Source: Elusimicrobium minutum
GTDB lineage: Bacteria; Elusimicrobiota; Elusimicrobia; Elusimicrobiales; UBA9959
Assembly: GCA_020723765.1 (NCBI GenBank)
Contig: DYIF01000007.1
Coordinates: forward strand, 29,251 to 93,250
Length of the DNA stretch: 64,000 bases
Direction: 5' to 3'
Shown: in pieces, positions 49,842-59,080 of the stretch
How the letters are laid out: each line of letters begins with the position of its first letter
How positions within the stretch are numbered: position 1 is the stretch's first letter
Position numbers and translations under genes: made by a program
The notes under the pieces: generated by a model
Seen by the model: only the letters and a program-made list of their open reading frames with translations
Database searches by the model: none
Told to the model about the DNA's origin: nothing

Positions 49842-51245
49842 ATGGAACCACCTAAACATTCAATATCGTATCGTTTTAGAAGGGCTCTCAACTGGGTGCC
49901 CTTAGGTTTTGCCTACGCTTTTATGTATATGGGCAGGTATAACCTCACCGTTAGCAAAAGCGTTTTCGGCGATAACATAATGACCAAGGCGCAGTTTGGA
50001 GAAATATTCGCCGTGGGCGCGTGGGTTTATTCTCTTTCTTTTCTAATAACCGGACCTTTAACCGATAAAGTCGGGGGAAGGGCTTCAATGCTTATAGGAA
50101 CCGCGGGCACTATAATGGTAAATTTTTTAATGGGGCTTGTGGTTTACGGAATATATAACTGGCATTGGAATATATCCGTGTTTCACTCGTTTTTAATACT
50201 CTACGCTTTGAATATGCATTTTCAAAGTTACGGTGCCATATCAATAGTCACCGTTAAAGCTCCGTGGTTTCATGTAAGAGAAAGAGGGACTTTTTCCACG
50301 ATATTCGGCTCTATGATAGCTTTCGGGTTGTATTTCGCATTCGACTGGGGGTTTGCGGTAGCCGAAGCCTCGAGAGCCGTTAGAGGGGAAAATCCTTCTT
50401 TTTTCGCTAAAGTTTTCGCTTATATATTCGGTCTTGGCGGAACGGGAGTAAATCAGGACTGGGCGCTTTTTTTTGTCCCGGCGGTAATACTTTCGGTATT
50501 ATGGATTATAATGTTTATATTCTTGAAAAATACTCCTGCCGATGCGGGCCACAATAATTTCGATACCGGCGAAGATTCTCTATCCCAAACCGGAGATAGA
50601 TTACCCATAAATCGTGTTTTTATTAAAATACTCACACATCCCGTTTTGATAATAGTATGTTTTATCGAGCTTTCAAGCGGAGTTTTAAGAAACGGTATAA
50701 TGCAATGGTATCCTATATTCGCTTCCGAGTTGGGATTTAAAAACAGTTTCTGGGTGACAAAGAACTGGGGGCTTGTGCTTTTGATAGCTGGCCTTTTGGG
50801 TTCATTTTTAACCGGCTGGTGCTCGGATAAATTTTTTAACTCAAGAAGAGCGCCTATGGCCGCGATACTCTACGCCGTTATGTTTTTTTCAATTTTAATT
50901 ATGGTTTTAAAACTTAACGGAAACCTATGGTGGGCGGGGGCTTCGGCTATGGTTTTATCTATGGCGGTAACCGGAATACACGGTATACTTTCAGGCACAG
51001 CTACCACCGATTTCGGCGGTTCTAAAAACGCGGGAGCCGCAACCGGAATAGTGGACGGTATGGTATATCTGGGAACCGGTTTGCAATCCATAGTTATAGG
51101 ATATATAACTCCGGTAGGAGAAGTCGCTAAAGACCCTTCCAACTGGATTAAATGGCCTATATTTCTAATACCCTTTACAATTATAGGATTTATTTTGTCT
51201 TTAAAAATCTGGAACGCCTTGCCTTCAAAAACAAAGACTCATTAA
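49842..51245 (+). CDS. MFS transporter of the organophosphate:phosphate antiporter (GlpT/UhpT) type
   Basis: A 467-residue major-facilitator protein with 12 helices. The N-terminal LNWVPLGFAYAFMYMGRYNL is typical of GlpT/UhpT-like members (GRYNL). FLITGPLTDKVGGRASMLIG is the MFS signature loop between helices 2 and 3. GSFLTGWCSDKFFNSRRAPM is its counterpart in the second half. The likely substrate is a phosphorylated sugar or glycerol-3-phosphate exchanged for phosphate. The following DUF2490 gene is 12 bases away and co-transcribed. Confidence 0.85.
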   Translation: MEPPKHSISYRFRRALNWVPLGFAYAFMYMGRYNLTVSKSVFGDNIMTKAQFGEIFAVGAWVYSLSFLITGPLTDKVGGRASMLIGTAGTIMVNFLMGLVVYGIYNWHWNISVFHSFLILYALNMHFQSYGAISIVTVKAPWFHVRERGTFSTIFGSMIAFGLYFAFDWGFAVAEASRAVRGENPSFFAKVFAYIFGLGGTGVNQDWALFFVPAVILSVLWIIMFIFLKNTPADAGHNNFDTGEDSLSQTGDRLPINRVFIKILTHPVLIIVCFIELSSGVLRNGIMQWYPIFASELGFKNSFWVTKNWGLVLLIAGLLGSFLTGWCSDKFFNSRRAPMAAILYAVMFFSILIMVLKLNGNLWWAGASAMVLSMAVTGIHGILSGTATTDFGGSKNAGAATGIVDGMVYLGTGLQSIVIGYITPVGEVAKDPSNWIKWPIFLIPFTIIGFILSLKIWNALPSKTKTH

Positions 51246-51257
51246 TAAGGAGAAAAA

Positions 51258-51893
51258 ATGAAAAATATTTTAATTTGTTTTTTTATTTTTTTCGCCCAAA
51301 ATTCTTTTTCCGCCGATTGGCAGTATTGGTCCGAAAATTTGGCTTCTCATAAAATTTCGGATAAAGAAAACTTGGGCTTGGGGTATTATAATTATTTTTC
51401 AAAAACCGTATCTGATTCTTATTTTCAGTTTATAACCGTAAACTATTCAAATAAGTTTTATAAAAACTTCGGCGGCTATCTGGAATTTTATTCGGAGTCC
51501 TCTTTAAAATCTGATAAAACCTGGAAGGGTTCTACCTATATCGTTCCTGGCTTTTTTTACGATATTGTCGTTTCGGATAATTTATCTTTTAAAATTATGG
51601 ACAGATTTTATTATTTTTTAACTTCACCGTCCAAATTCGATTATCATAGGCCGAGAATATCGGTTTCTTTAAAAAACGGTAAAAATGTTTTTTTGATTTC
51701 CGACGAGCTTAGAATGGACCTTACCGGCTCAAGGCCGTATAATTTTTACAGAAACAGGCTTTTCATATCCGGTTCCAGAAAAATATCTTCAAATTTGACT
51801 TTGGGTTTAAGTTATATAATTCAGGAAGACAAATCCTCCAAAGCCTGGGAATCGACAAATATAATCCAATCCTCGATAAAATTGGATTTTTAA
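51258..51893 (+). CDS. DUF2490 outer-membrane beta-barrel protein
   Basis: A 211-residue protein with a signal peptide (residues 1 to about 18) and an alternating hydrophobic pattern of about ten beta strands ending in a C-terminal aromatic (SIKLDF). WQYWSENLASHKI near the mature N terminus, the ELRMDLTGSRPYNFYRNRLF region and a final strand are the DUF2490 pattern. These are small outer-membrane proteins of unknown role. An AAGGAG site precedes the ATG. It may pair with the OPA-type transporter upstream. Confidence 0.75.
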   Translation: MKNILICFFIFFAQNSFSADWQYWSENLASHKISDKENLGLGYYNYFSKTVSDSYFQFITVNYSNKFYKNFGGYLEFYSESSLKSDKTWKGSTYIVPGFFYDIVVSDNLSFKIMDRFYYFLTSPSKFDYHRPRISVSLKNGKNVFLISDELRMDLTGSRPYNFYRNRLFISGSRKISSNLTLGLSYIIQEDKSSKAWESTNIIQSSIKLDF

Positions 51894-51995
51894 AGATATT
51901 ATAAGAAAAAACTTATCTTAATTATAAATCGCTTTTACAAATAAAATTTGACATAATCGTTTTTTTTTTTTTACAATATATAAGTGGGAGGAGTA

Positions 51996-52868
51996 ATGAA
52001 AATCATAATAATCGTTATAGGTCTATTTTTTAGCTCCAATGTTTTTTCCGATGATAATGCGGTTAGTAAGGAGGTATCCATAAACCCGACGCAAAGCGCC
52101 GTAAAAACCGATACAAACGAATATATAACTCAGTCTGAGTTTGAAAAGATATTAAAAGAAGCCGAAGATAAATTAAAAATGGAAAAGGACAAAAACAAAA
52201 GACTTAGAGATTATGTTTTTGAGCTTATAAACATAAAGCGTGAGATGTATCCGCATGAGAGAGTAAAAGCTGGTCTTGCGCTTGAAGAGATGAAAGAGAA
52301 GTATCCGGATATGGCTATAAAAATATTTTCAAAAGAAATAGAGATGAACGGCGGAAATAAAGACGCATATTTTGAGAGAGGGGAGCTTTATACGAGAATG
52401 TGTTATAGTAGAAATGATAAATCTATATGCGAAAAAGCGGTGAGCGACCTTAAAGAAGCGATAAAAAACAGTAAAAGCGATAAGGATTTAGATATATGGG
52501 GAATCCCGTTTAGAATGCAGGTATATGATAGGCTTGGGTATATTTATGAAACTACTGTTATTAAAGATTTAAAGTTAGCCTTAAGTTATTACACAAAAGC
52601 GATAAAATCCGATACTTTTCAGCCAAGCGCCGAATATTTTGAAAGAGCAAGAGTATATAGAATAATTAAAGAATACGATAAAGCCATAGAAGATTTAAAA
52701 CAATATAAAAAATGCACTACTAACAGTAATTCGGATAAAGAACGTAAAGTTTACGGTTTATGTTATGATTTGTATCGACAGAGCGGGAGAGAATTTATAA
52801 AAGAGTGTCCTACAAAAGAGGAAATTGAAAAGAAATTAAACGTTAAATTTAAAGAGGAGGTAAAATGA
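51996..52868 (+). CDS. secreted TPR protein
   Basis: A 290-residue protein with a signal peptide (IIIIVIGLFFSSNVFS) followed by a coiled-coil-prone segment (about residues 40-75) and tetratricopeptide repeats (about 85-265). Examples are the AIKIFSKEIEMNGGNKDAYF, LALSYYTKAIKSDTFQPSAE and DKAIEDLKQYKKCTT repeats. The start at 51996 follows GGGAGGAG; a GTG at 51984 would include that site. Its stop overlaps the next gene as ATGA. A homologous arrangement fused to a Cys-rich tail occurs at 4279-5130. Periplasmic scaffold function is assumed. Confidence 0.75.
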   Translation: MKIIIIVIGLFFSSNVFSDDNAVSKEVSINPTQSAVKTDTNEYITQSEFEKILKEAEDKLKMEKDKNKRLRDYVFELINIKREMYPHERVKAGLALEEMKEKYPDMAIKIFSKEIEMNGGNKDAYFERGELYTRMCYSRNDKSICEKAVSDLKEAIKNSKSDKDLDIWGIPFRMQVYDRLGYIYETTVIKDLKLALSYYTKAIKSDTFQPSAEYFERARVYRIIKEYDKAIEDLKQYKKCTTNSNSDKERKVYGLCYDLYRQSGREFIKECPTKEEIEKKLNVKFKEEVK

Positions 52869-53260
52869 AAAGAAGGTTAAGTATTTTATGTTTATTTGTT
52901 TTCTGTTCTTTTCTTTATAGCGAGTGTTTATGGAGAGTTATTGAAAAAAAGATTTATACAAAATCCTGTGATACGAGATGCGCTAAAAGCGAAAACGGCA
53001 ATTGTTATCAATGGGATATTATTTATTGCAATTCTACTGAAAATAGCGATGTTTGCAAAGAAAGTTGTAATTTAAAGGAATGTAAAAATTGGGAGGAAAA
53101 ACAAAATATAGAAAAGCCGCACAAGTGCCAGTTGGCAACACATTGTAACGCTTTTTCCGGTCCTGATTTGGGGTCGCCTTGTATTTCATGGTATTGTCCT
53201 GTAGAATTAACAGAGATAAATATATACGAGAAAAAATGTAAAAATGCGATTTGCGGTTAA
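52865..53260 (+). CDS. secreted Cys-rich protein paired with TPR gene
   Basis: A 131-residue protein with a signal peptide (residues 1 to about 19) and 18 or so cysteines in the mature part, including KSCDTRCAKSENGNCYQW, CKESCNLKECKNWEEK and CKLATHC-like (CQLATHCNAF) segments. The CKNWEEK pattern resembles CKKWIDCEK in the C-terminal tail of the TPR protein at 4279-5130. Disulfide bonding in the periplasm or metal binding is likely. Translation is coupled to the TPR gene by a four-base overlap with an AGGAGG site. Family unknown. Confidence 0.65.
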   Translation: MKRRLSILCLFVFCSFLYSECLWRVIEKKIYTKSCDTRCAKSENGNCYQWDIIYCNSTENSDVCKESCNLKECKNWEEKQNIEKPHKCQLATHCNAFSGPDLGSPCISWYCPVELTEINIYEKKCKNAICG

Positions 53261-53397
53261 TTGAACTATATAGTTTAATATTTATAAAATAAAAGTTTCT
53301 ACTGGACTATCAATTTATAATCTGTAATATATTCATTAAAATTAAAGAGATTATACTGTATCTGAAATAATAAAATAATAGTAAGCAGTAAACGGTA

Positions 53398-53428
53398 TTG
53401 ACATCTATTTTACTATTTTGTAAAATAG
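53398..53428 (+). promoter_or_regulatory. consensus promoter with embedded ArsR-type operator
   Basis: TTGACA (53398-53403) and TAAAAT (53421-53426) have a 17-bp spacer. An exact inverted repeat, CTATTTTAC/GTAAAATAG (53405-53413 and 53420-53428), covers the spacer and -10 box, the expected site for the ArsR repressor encoded just downstream. The rest of 53261-53397 holds nothing I recognise. Confidence 0.8.
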
Positions 53429-53461
53429 TTAAAGACCAGAAAGCGGTCGTGGAGAATATTT

Positions 53462-53773
53462 ATGTACGAGCCGATAAAAAAAGAACAAAAACTAAACGCC
53501 TTGATTTTAAAAGCCGTTTCAAATCCCGTAAGGATATATCTTTTGGAAGAAATAAGAAACAAAAAGATATGCGTATGCGAACTTGCCAAAAAACTTAATA
53601 TGAGTTTCGGCGCGATATCTAAACATTTTTCCGTTCTTAAAAATGCCGGGCTTGTTTATGAGGAAAGAGACGGAAACAATATTTATTATCGTCTTACCTG
53701 CGAGTGCATTTTTGATTTGGTCGAAACCTCAAAACAGGTATTCGATTGTATAAACAAAAAAAGGAGATTATGA
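53462..53773 (+). CDS. arsR: ArsR/SmtB-family metalloregulator
   Basis: A 103-residue winged-helix repressor. The metalloid-binding CVCEL motif sits at the start of the recognition region (KICVCELAKKLNMSFGAISK), followed by HFSVLKNAGLVYEERDG and the wing NNIYYRL. A further CEC pair lies near the C terminus. Binding of As(III)/Sb(III) or a similar ion would release it from the palindrome upstream. It is translationally coupled to a permease gene by ATGA. Confidence 0.92.
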   Translation: MYEPIKKEQKLNALILKAVSNPVRIYLLEEIRNKKICVCELAKKLNMSFGAISKHFSVLKNAGLVYEERDGNNIYYRLTCECIFDLVETSKQVFDCINKKRRL

Positions 53774-55062
53774 ACTGGAAAGATGAATTAAAGCCGTTTT
53801 TTTATATTTTTGGCGCTTTTTTGACTATTTATTTTCTGCCTGTCGGTTATCAGAGATTTAATAATGCGATTTTTGAGGGTCTGTATCTTGTTAAGTGGTA
53901 TGCTCGAGAACATTTTCTTTTATGTCTCATTCCGGCTTTGTTTATTGCGGGTGCGATAGCGGTTTTTGTCAGCCAGGATTCGGTTTTAAAATATTTCGGC
54001 TCGGGTGCCAATAAAATTCTTTCTTATTCCGTAGCTTCGGTATCCGGAACCGTTCTTGCGGTTTGTTCATGCACAATACTTCCGCTTTTTGCGGGTATTT
54101 ATAAAAAAGGCGCGGGTATAGGTCCGGCCGCTACGTTTCTCTATTCCGGTCCGGCTATAAATGTTTTAGCGATAGTATTGACGGCAAGGGTTTTGGGCTT
54201 TGAAATGGGAGCGGCAAGGGCTGTTTTTTCAATAATTTTTGGAATAATAATAGGTCTTATAATGAGTTTTATTTTTAAAGATAAGAAAGAAGATGAAAAA
54301 AAGGATAATACCGCGGTTTATTATAATACAAGGCCTTTATATCAAACGGCCGTTTATTTCGCTTCGCTTGTAGGTATTTTGGTTTTTACAAATTGGGGAA
54401 GGCCTATAGAAGAGGATGGATTGTGGTATTTTGTTTTTTTAAATAAATGGAAGATTACTTTATTCTTTTTTCTTTTGATGTGCTATTCTTTGTATAAATG
54501 GTTAAAAGCCTCGGCTGTGGAAATATTTTTTATAATATTTGTTCCTTTGTTATTTTGGTTTACATTCGGAAGTTATGAAGTCGCTATGACTGCCGGTATT
54601 TTGGTTTTATCCGTTGTCCTTTTAAAAGAGAAAGACAACGAATTGGGTAGTTGGCTTGAACAGACCTGGTCTTTAGCCAAAATGATAATTCCATTGCTTT
54701 TTTACGGGGTTTTTGCCGCCGGATTTTTTTTAGGAAGGCCCGGTTATGAAGGAATAATTCCGTCCGATTGGGTTAAGTTTGCGGTAGGCGGTAATTCCAT
54801 ATTCGCAAACTTTTTTGCGTCTATAGTCGGCGCTTTTATGTATTTTGCCACATTAACCGAGGTTCCCATTTTACAAGGACTTATGGGAAGCGGTATGGGT
54901 AAAGGGCCGGCGCTTGCGTTGCTTCTTAGCGGACCTGCGTTATCGCTTCAGTCCATGCTTATATTAAACAAGATAATGGGCAGCCGAAAAACCGTCGTAT
55001 ATGTCTCTTTAGTCGTTATTATGTCTAGTGTAGTCGGTTGGTTTTACGGAATGTTTTTTTGA
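53770..55062 (+). CDS. ArsP-like permease (DUF318/PF03773)
   Basis: A 430-residue inner-membrane protein with about 10-12 helices. The family core is visible twice: SGTVLAVCSCTILPLFAGIY with SGPAINVLAIVLTARVLGFE, and again FFASIVGAFMYFATLTEVPI with GPALSLQSMLI. The CSC motif is characteristic. Members export trivalent organoarsenicals (ArsP) or act in metal efflux. The start at 53770 overlaps the arsR stop. The following small thioredoxin gene completes a common three-gene set. Confidence 0.85.
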   Translation: MNWKDELKPFFYIFGAFLTIYFLPVGYQRFNNAIFEGLYLVKWYAREHFLLCLIPALFIAGAIAVFVSQDSVLKYFGSGANKILSYSVASVSGTVLAVCSCTILPLFAGIYKKGAGIGPAATFLYSGPAINVLAIVLTARVLGFEMGAARAVFSIIFGIIIGLIMSFIFKDKKEDEKKDNTAVYYNTRPLYQTAVYFASLVGILVFTNWGRPIEEDGLWYFVFLNKWKITLFFFLLMCYSLYKWLKASAVEIFFIIFVPLLFWFTFGSYEVAMTAGILVLSVVLLKEKDNELGSWLEQTWSLAKMIIPLLFYGVFAAGFFLGRPGYEGIIPSDWVKFAVGGNSIFANFFASIVGAFMYFATLTEVPILQGLMGSGMGKGPALALLLSGPALSLQSMLILNKIMGSRKTVVYVSLVVIMSSVVGWFYGMFF

Positions 55063-55079
55063 TTATACCGGAGGATAAA

Positions 55080-55316
55080 ATGAAAATAAAAATACAGATA
55101 CTTGGAATGGGTTGTCCGAAGTGTAATAAGTTATATGAAAACGCAGAAGCCGCGGCGAAAGAGTTGGGTCTTGATTACGAGATGGAAAAAATATCGGACA
55201 TAAATAAAATATCGGATATGGGAGTAATGATGACTCCGGCGCTTGCGATAAACGGAGAGGTTAAGTTTTCCGGAAGAGTTCCAGGCATTGAAAGTTTAAA
55301 GGAAATATTGAAATAA
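55080..55316 (+). CDS. small thioredoxin-family (redox-active disulfide) protein
   Basis: A 78-residue protein with a minimal thioredoxin or glutaredoxin fold. It has the active site GMGCPKCNKL (CPKC), the cis-Pro strand MGVMMTPALAINGEV and a C-terminal helix. The start at 55080 is preceded by CGGAGG. Such proteins are usually encoded beside ArsP-like permeases and are thought to deliver reducing equivalents to metalloid handling. It is the last gene of the arsR-permease operon. Confidence 0.88.
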   Translation: MKIKIQILGMGCPKCNKLYENAEAAAKELGLDYEMEKISDINKISDMGVMMTPALAINGEVKFSGRVPGIESLKEILK

Positions 55317-55381
55317 TCTTTATTTTTAATTGTTGATTCTAATCATATATCGTTGATAATTTTTTTTTATAATATCTTTTT

Positions 55382-56554
55382 ATGGTTAGGGATTTTTTTG
55401 TAAGTTTGTTTTTATTTATATTCTTTTCTTTTAATTTGTATTCCTCCGGCTTTAGGCTATCCGAACAAAGCTCCAAAGCCAACGGCATGGGCAACGCGAT
55501 GACCGCAATAGCCGATGACGCTTCGGTCGTGTGGTATAATCCGGCGGGTATGAGTTTTTTAAAAGGAAACCTCGTATCTTTAGGAACCGTTATGATTTAC
55601 CCGTCTATGAAACATAATTATAACGGGGGCGAGGATGAGATATCTAAGGTTTTGCATATACCTCCTTATTTTTTTGGAGTTTATAAAATAAACGAAAAAT
55701 TTTCCGCGGGTTTAGGCTATACGGTTCCTTTCGGCCTTCAGACCGATTGGGGTTTGAATTCCAAAACTTCCAAAATAGCCACTATCTCCGATCTTGTTGT
55801 AAATAACTATAACTTAAATCTTTCTTATCTTTTAAACGAAAAAATTTCTTTGGGTTTCGGAGTTGATTATATTTATATATCCAAAGCGGTTTTAAACTCA
55901 AAACCCAATGTGGAAGTTAAAATGTCGGCAACCGGAGAAGGATGGGGGTATAACCTTTCGGTTTTTTATAAGTACGACGACAATTGGAATTTCGGTTTAA
56001 ACTACAGAAGTAACGCCAATGTAAAAGCGGATGGAAGCGTGGAGTATGTAGGAATATTAAAAGAAAAAGCTTCGACCGAGATAAATCTTCCGGATACCTT
56101 TCAGTTGGGCTCTTCATATAAATTTAGGAAATGGCTTTTTTCTTTTGTCTTAGACCGCACTAACTGGTCGAGGTACGATAAACTCGTAGTTAAAAAATCT
56201 TCGGGCGATATAACATATTACAAAAGGTGGAAAAGCGTATGGGCTTACAGGTTTGGAACAGAATACGATTATAAAGATTATTTGAAGCTTAGGGCCGGTT
56301 TTTTCTACGATAAAAATCCGGTTCCAGAAAAACATTTCGACTCCAGAACCCCCGATTCGGATAGAATCGCTTTTTCTTTGGGTTTGGGTTGGATTAAAAA
56401 TAATATTTCCATGGATTTTAGCTATTCTTATATTCTTTTTATCAAAAGAAAAATCGACTCGAGTGTCGAGGACGATTTGTTCGCAAACGCTTTAAACGGA
56501 GAGTATAAGTCTTTCGCTCATATGCCGTCTTTGGGAATAAATTATAAATTTTAG
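55382..56554 (+). CDS. FadL/OmpP1-family outer-membrane channel
   Basis: A 390-residue outer-membrane protein with a signal peptide (residues 1 to about 21). The mature N terminus GFRLSEQSSKANGMGNAMTA is the hatch domain of OmpP1/FadL proteins, followed by DDASVVWYNPAGMSFL and amphipathic beta strands to a C-terminal Phe. These channels admit hydrophobic molecules such as fatty acids or aromatics. A TATAAT lies 8 nt upstream with no ribosome site. It is convergent with the next gene. Confidence 0.9.
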   Translation: MVRDFFVSLFLFIFFSFNLYSSGFRLSEQSSKANGMGNAMTAIADDASVVWYNPAGMSFLKGNLVSLGTVMIYPSMKHNYNGGEDEISKVLHIPPYFFGVYKINEKFSAGLGYTVPFGLQTDWGLNSKTSKIATISDLVVNNYNLNLSYLLNEKISLGFGVDYIYISKAVLNSKPNVEVKMSATGEGWGYNLSVFYKYDDNWNFGLNYRSNANVKADGSVEYVGILKEKASTEINLPDTFQLGSSYKFRKWLFSFVLDRTNWSRYDKLVVKKSSGDITYYKRWKSVWAYRFGTEYDYKDYLKLRAGFFYDKNPVPEKHFDSRTPDSDRIAFSLGLGWIKNNISMDFSYSYILFIKRKIDSSVEDDLFANALNGEYKSFAHMPSLGINYKF

Positions 56555-56561
56555 AGTATTG

Positions 56562-57380
56562 TTACTTGAAACCTATTATTTCTTTAAGTCCTTTTTGGAT
56601 AGCATTTTTGCTTGCATCAATTACTTGGTTTTCAGCACGTTCGGTTATCTGATTTTTAAATTGATTTATAATAACGCTTGAGTCAAAATTTTTTTGATAC
56701 TCTTTCCATATGTCTTTGTTTAATTTGGAATAATCGCGAGGAAGTTCGAAAATGTCTTTTGGATTTTCCTGAAATTTTACCGATTTAACCTCCGTGTTAT
56801 AAACTATCTCTTCGGCTTTCGATTCGAATTTTAAAGAAACTCCGTTTGTTTTGGATGAGTTTGTTCCCATGGCTTTTAACATATTATTATAAAATTCGGT
56901 TATTAATTTTAATTTTGTGTCTTCGGTTATCCATGCTTTGCCTTTTTCTTTGTCTTTTTTGAAATCGTATTCCGTAGTTAAAAATCCGGCTATTTTTTCC
57001 GTTTTATCTGTTTTTTCAAACTTCATGTCTTTTGGGATTTTTACGCCTTCCGGTATCAAATTGGATCCGGAGTTTGCATATTTTTTGAGCTCTTCAAAAC
57101 TAAATTCGCAGTAACCTTTTTGCTCCGGGATTATCGTCCATATAAGTTTTTTGTCGTTTCTTATTATCACTACGGAATTTTGTTCTTGTTTTCCTTTTTC
57201 GTCTTTAAATTTTACTTTTGTTTCGATTCTCGAATAATCGGCTTCGAAATACTGAGTCGTTTCTATTTTGTTTTTGTCTTTTTCCGTTTTGTATTCCGTT
57301 TCCGATTTTAAAACTATTCCGCAGTATGCGGAATATGTCGATAAGGTTAAAAAAACATAAAAAAGAATAATTTTTTTCAT
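56562..57380 (-). CDS. secreted DUF4412-like protein
   Basis: A 272-residue protein with a signal peptide (residues 1 to about 20). The body has beta strands in the DUF4412 pattern (YFEADYSRIETKV, SVVIIRNDKKLIWTIIPEQK, GFLTTEYDFKKDKEKGKAWI), a fold related to LolA/LppX-type lipid-handling proteins. The C terminus is helical. It is single and convergent with the FadL-like gene, and both may act in transport of hydrophobic molecules through the envelope; this link is speculative. Confidence 0.6.
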   Translation of the reverse strand: MKKIILFYVFLTLSTYSAYCGIVLKSETEYKTEKDKNKIETTQYFEADYSRIETKVKFKDEKGKQEQNSVVIIRNDKKLIWTIIPEQKGYCEFSFEELKKYANSGSNLIPEGVKIPKDMKFEKTDKTEKIAGFLTTEYDFKKDKEKGKAWITEDTKLKLITEFYNNMLKAMGTNSSKTNGVSLKFESKAEEIVYNTEVKSVKFQENPKDIFELPRDYSKLNKDIWKEYQKNFDSSVIINQFKNQITERAENQVIDASKNAIQKGLKEIIGFK

Positions 57381-57410
57381 TTTCCCTCCGAAGATAATTC
57401 TATCAAATTT

Positions 57411-58133
57411 TTAATGTTTATGCATAAACGATAGAAAAATCGCAAAAAATAAACCCATTAATAAAGCTAATATTGAATGTTTTTCCTTGCTTTCTCTTGC
57501 CTCGGGTATGAGGTGAGATGCGGAAAAGTATATTAATATTCCCGCAGTAAAAGAAGTTAGTAGTTGTATTATGGATTTATCCAGATTAGATACGAAAGGA
57601 TAAACTATAAAAGCTCCTATGGGCGTGGTTATACCAGCGACAAGGAAAGCGTATACGGCCGCTTTTTTAGGCGAAAAACCGCCTGCCAAGAGGAAAGTAT
57701 ATGTTATTACTCCTTCGGCAAACTCGTGAGCCACAAGACCGGTCGCCGACAAAACTCCTATTATGACCGATGCGGAAAAAGTTATGGTATATATGACTCC
57801 GTCTACGAAAGAATGAAATCCTATGGCTATGGCTCCGGTTATACCGAAAGAAAAATTTTTCTCTTCGCTATGTTCCGATATAAATCTGTTTATTACGAGC
57901 ATAAAAAGAAATCCGGCCAAGGCGAAAATTCCGGCTTTTTCGTTGTTTTCCATAGCGTGAGGAAGACTTATAAGAAGAGGGGTAGAGATAAGAACTCCGG
58001 CCGCAAAGCATAAAAAAAAGTTCTTAAATTTTTCAACCCATTTTTTAGATTTATATATCATATATATGCCGATTCCGTTTACCAATGTCGAGGCCACCGC
58101 AAATGCGGCTATCCATTTAAATGTTTGATTCAT
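57411..58133 (-). CDS. ZIP-family divalent metal transporter
   Basis: A 240-residue protein with eight membrane helices. The paired metal-binding helices are IGFHSFVDGVIYTITF (HSFxDG) and GLVAHEFAEGVITYTF (HEFAEG). ZIP proteins bring Zn(II), Fe(II) or related ions into the cytoplasm. It is the last gene of a Fur-headed operon and overlaps pta by 17 bases, with an AAGGAGG site. Confidence 0.92.
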   Translation of the reverse strand: MNQTFKWIAAFAVASTLVNGIGIYMIYKSKKWVEKFKNFFLCFAAGVLISTPLLISLPHAMENNEKAGIFALAGFLFMLVINRFISEHSEEKNFSFGITGAIAIGFHSFVDGVIYTITFSASVIIGVLSATGLVAHEFAEGVITYTFLLAGGFSPKKAAVYAFLVAGITTPIGAFIVYPFVSNLDKSIIQLLTSFTAGILIYFSASHLIPEARESKEKHSILALLMGLFFAIFLSFMHKH

Positions 58134-59076
58134 AAAAACCTCCTTGAATTGAGCTTACCGCCGTCACATCTATTATATCGTCAACGGAACAACCTCTCGA
58201 AAGGTCGTTTACCGGCGGATTTAGTCCTAAAATAATCGGCCCTATTGCTTTTGCGTTCGCCAGCCTTTCGACGAGTTTATACGCTATGTTTCCGCTGTTT
58301 AAATCCGGAAATATCAAAACATTAGCCTTTCCCGCAACCGGGCTATTGGGAGCTTTTTTTTCTCCTATCCAATCTATTATCGCCGCATCCGCCTGCATCT
58401 CTCCGTCTATTATAAGGTCCGGAAATTTTGATTTTGCGATCTCGAGAGCCGTTCTTACTTTTTCGACGGAGGGAGAATTTGCGCTTTGTTTTGTGGAAAA
58501 AGATAAAAGCGCCACATAGGGTTTGATATCCAGAATATTTTTTGCCGCTTTTGCCGCCGAGTTTGAAATTTGCGCAAGCATCGCCGGAGACGGTTCTGGG
58601 TTTAAAGCGCAATCCGAAAAAACAAAAGTTTTATTTTCTCCGTTTAATTTGGTTTCCATAAAAAAACAAGAAGTTACGGGCGGCACTCCCGGATATAGTT
58701 TTCTTAAATATAAAGAAGGTTTTAATGTGTCCGCCGTAGACGTATTAGCCCCGGCCACCAGAGCGTCGGCATATCCCAAATAAACGAGAACCGTGGCGAA
58801 GTTTATTTTGTTGGATATGAAAGATTTGGCTTCCTCTTCGGATATTTTTTTTGTTTCTTGTACGAAACAAACGGCTCTTTTTTTCATCTCCCCGTCGTTT
58901 TCGTCTAAAGTATCGAGTCCTTCTATTTTTTTATCGGATAAGAGTATAGGTATCGCTATTTTTAAATTGGATATCTCAATAGCCGCTTTTATTATTCTTT
59001 CGTCATCAGACTCAGGAAAAAGTATTCTTTTAGGTTTTAAAGCCGCTTTTTTTCTTAAAAAATCGGATATAGTCAT
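58117..59076 (-). CDS. pta: phosphate acetyltransferase
   Basis: A 319-residue Pta/Ptb-family enzyme converting acetyl-CoA and phosphate to acetyl phosphate in the cytosol. Landmarks are RILFPESDDERIIKAAIEIS, DALVAGANTSTADTLKPSL, VFSDCALNPEPSPAMLAQIS and LLSFSTKQSANSPSVEKVR, ending with GPIILGLNPPVNDLSRG. It is the compact form without the N-terminal regulatory domain. It lies in a metal-regulated operon rather than with ackA, and duplicates the reaction of the compartment's PduL. Confidence 0.93.
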   Translation of the reverse strand: MTISDFLRKKAALKPKRILFPESDDERIIKAAIEISNLKIAIPILLSDKKIEGLDTLDENDGEMKKRAVCFVQETKKISEEEAKSFISNKINFATVLVYLGYADALVAGANTSTADTLKPSLYLRKLYPGVPPVTSCFFMETKLNGENKTFVFSDCALNPEPSPAMLAQISNSAAKAAKNILDIKPYVALLSFSTKQSANSPSVEKVRTALEIAKSKFPDLIIDGEMQADAAIIDWIGEKKAPNSPVAGKANVLIFPDLNSGNIAYKLVERLANAKAIGPIILGLNPPVNDLSRGCSVDDIIDVTAVSSIQGGFYESNI

Positions 59077-59080
59077 AATT

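Noticed and set aside
53265..53274. ACTATATAGT palindrome also found in the csoR promoter
   Set aside because: A 10-bp AT-rich palindrome can recur by chance; it is far from a promoter here and not at an equivalent position.
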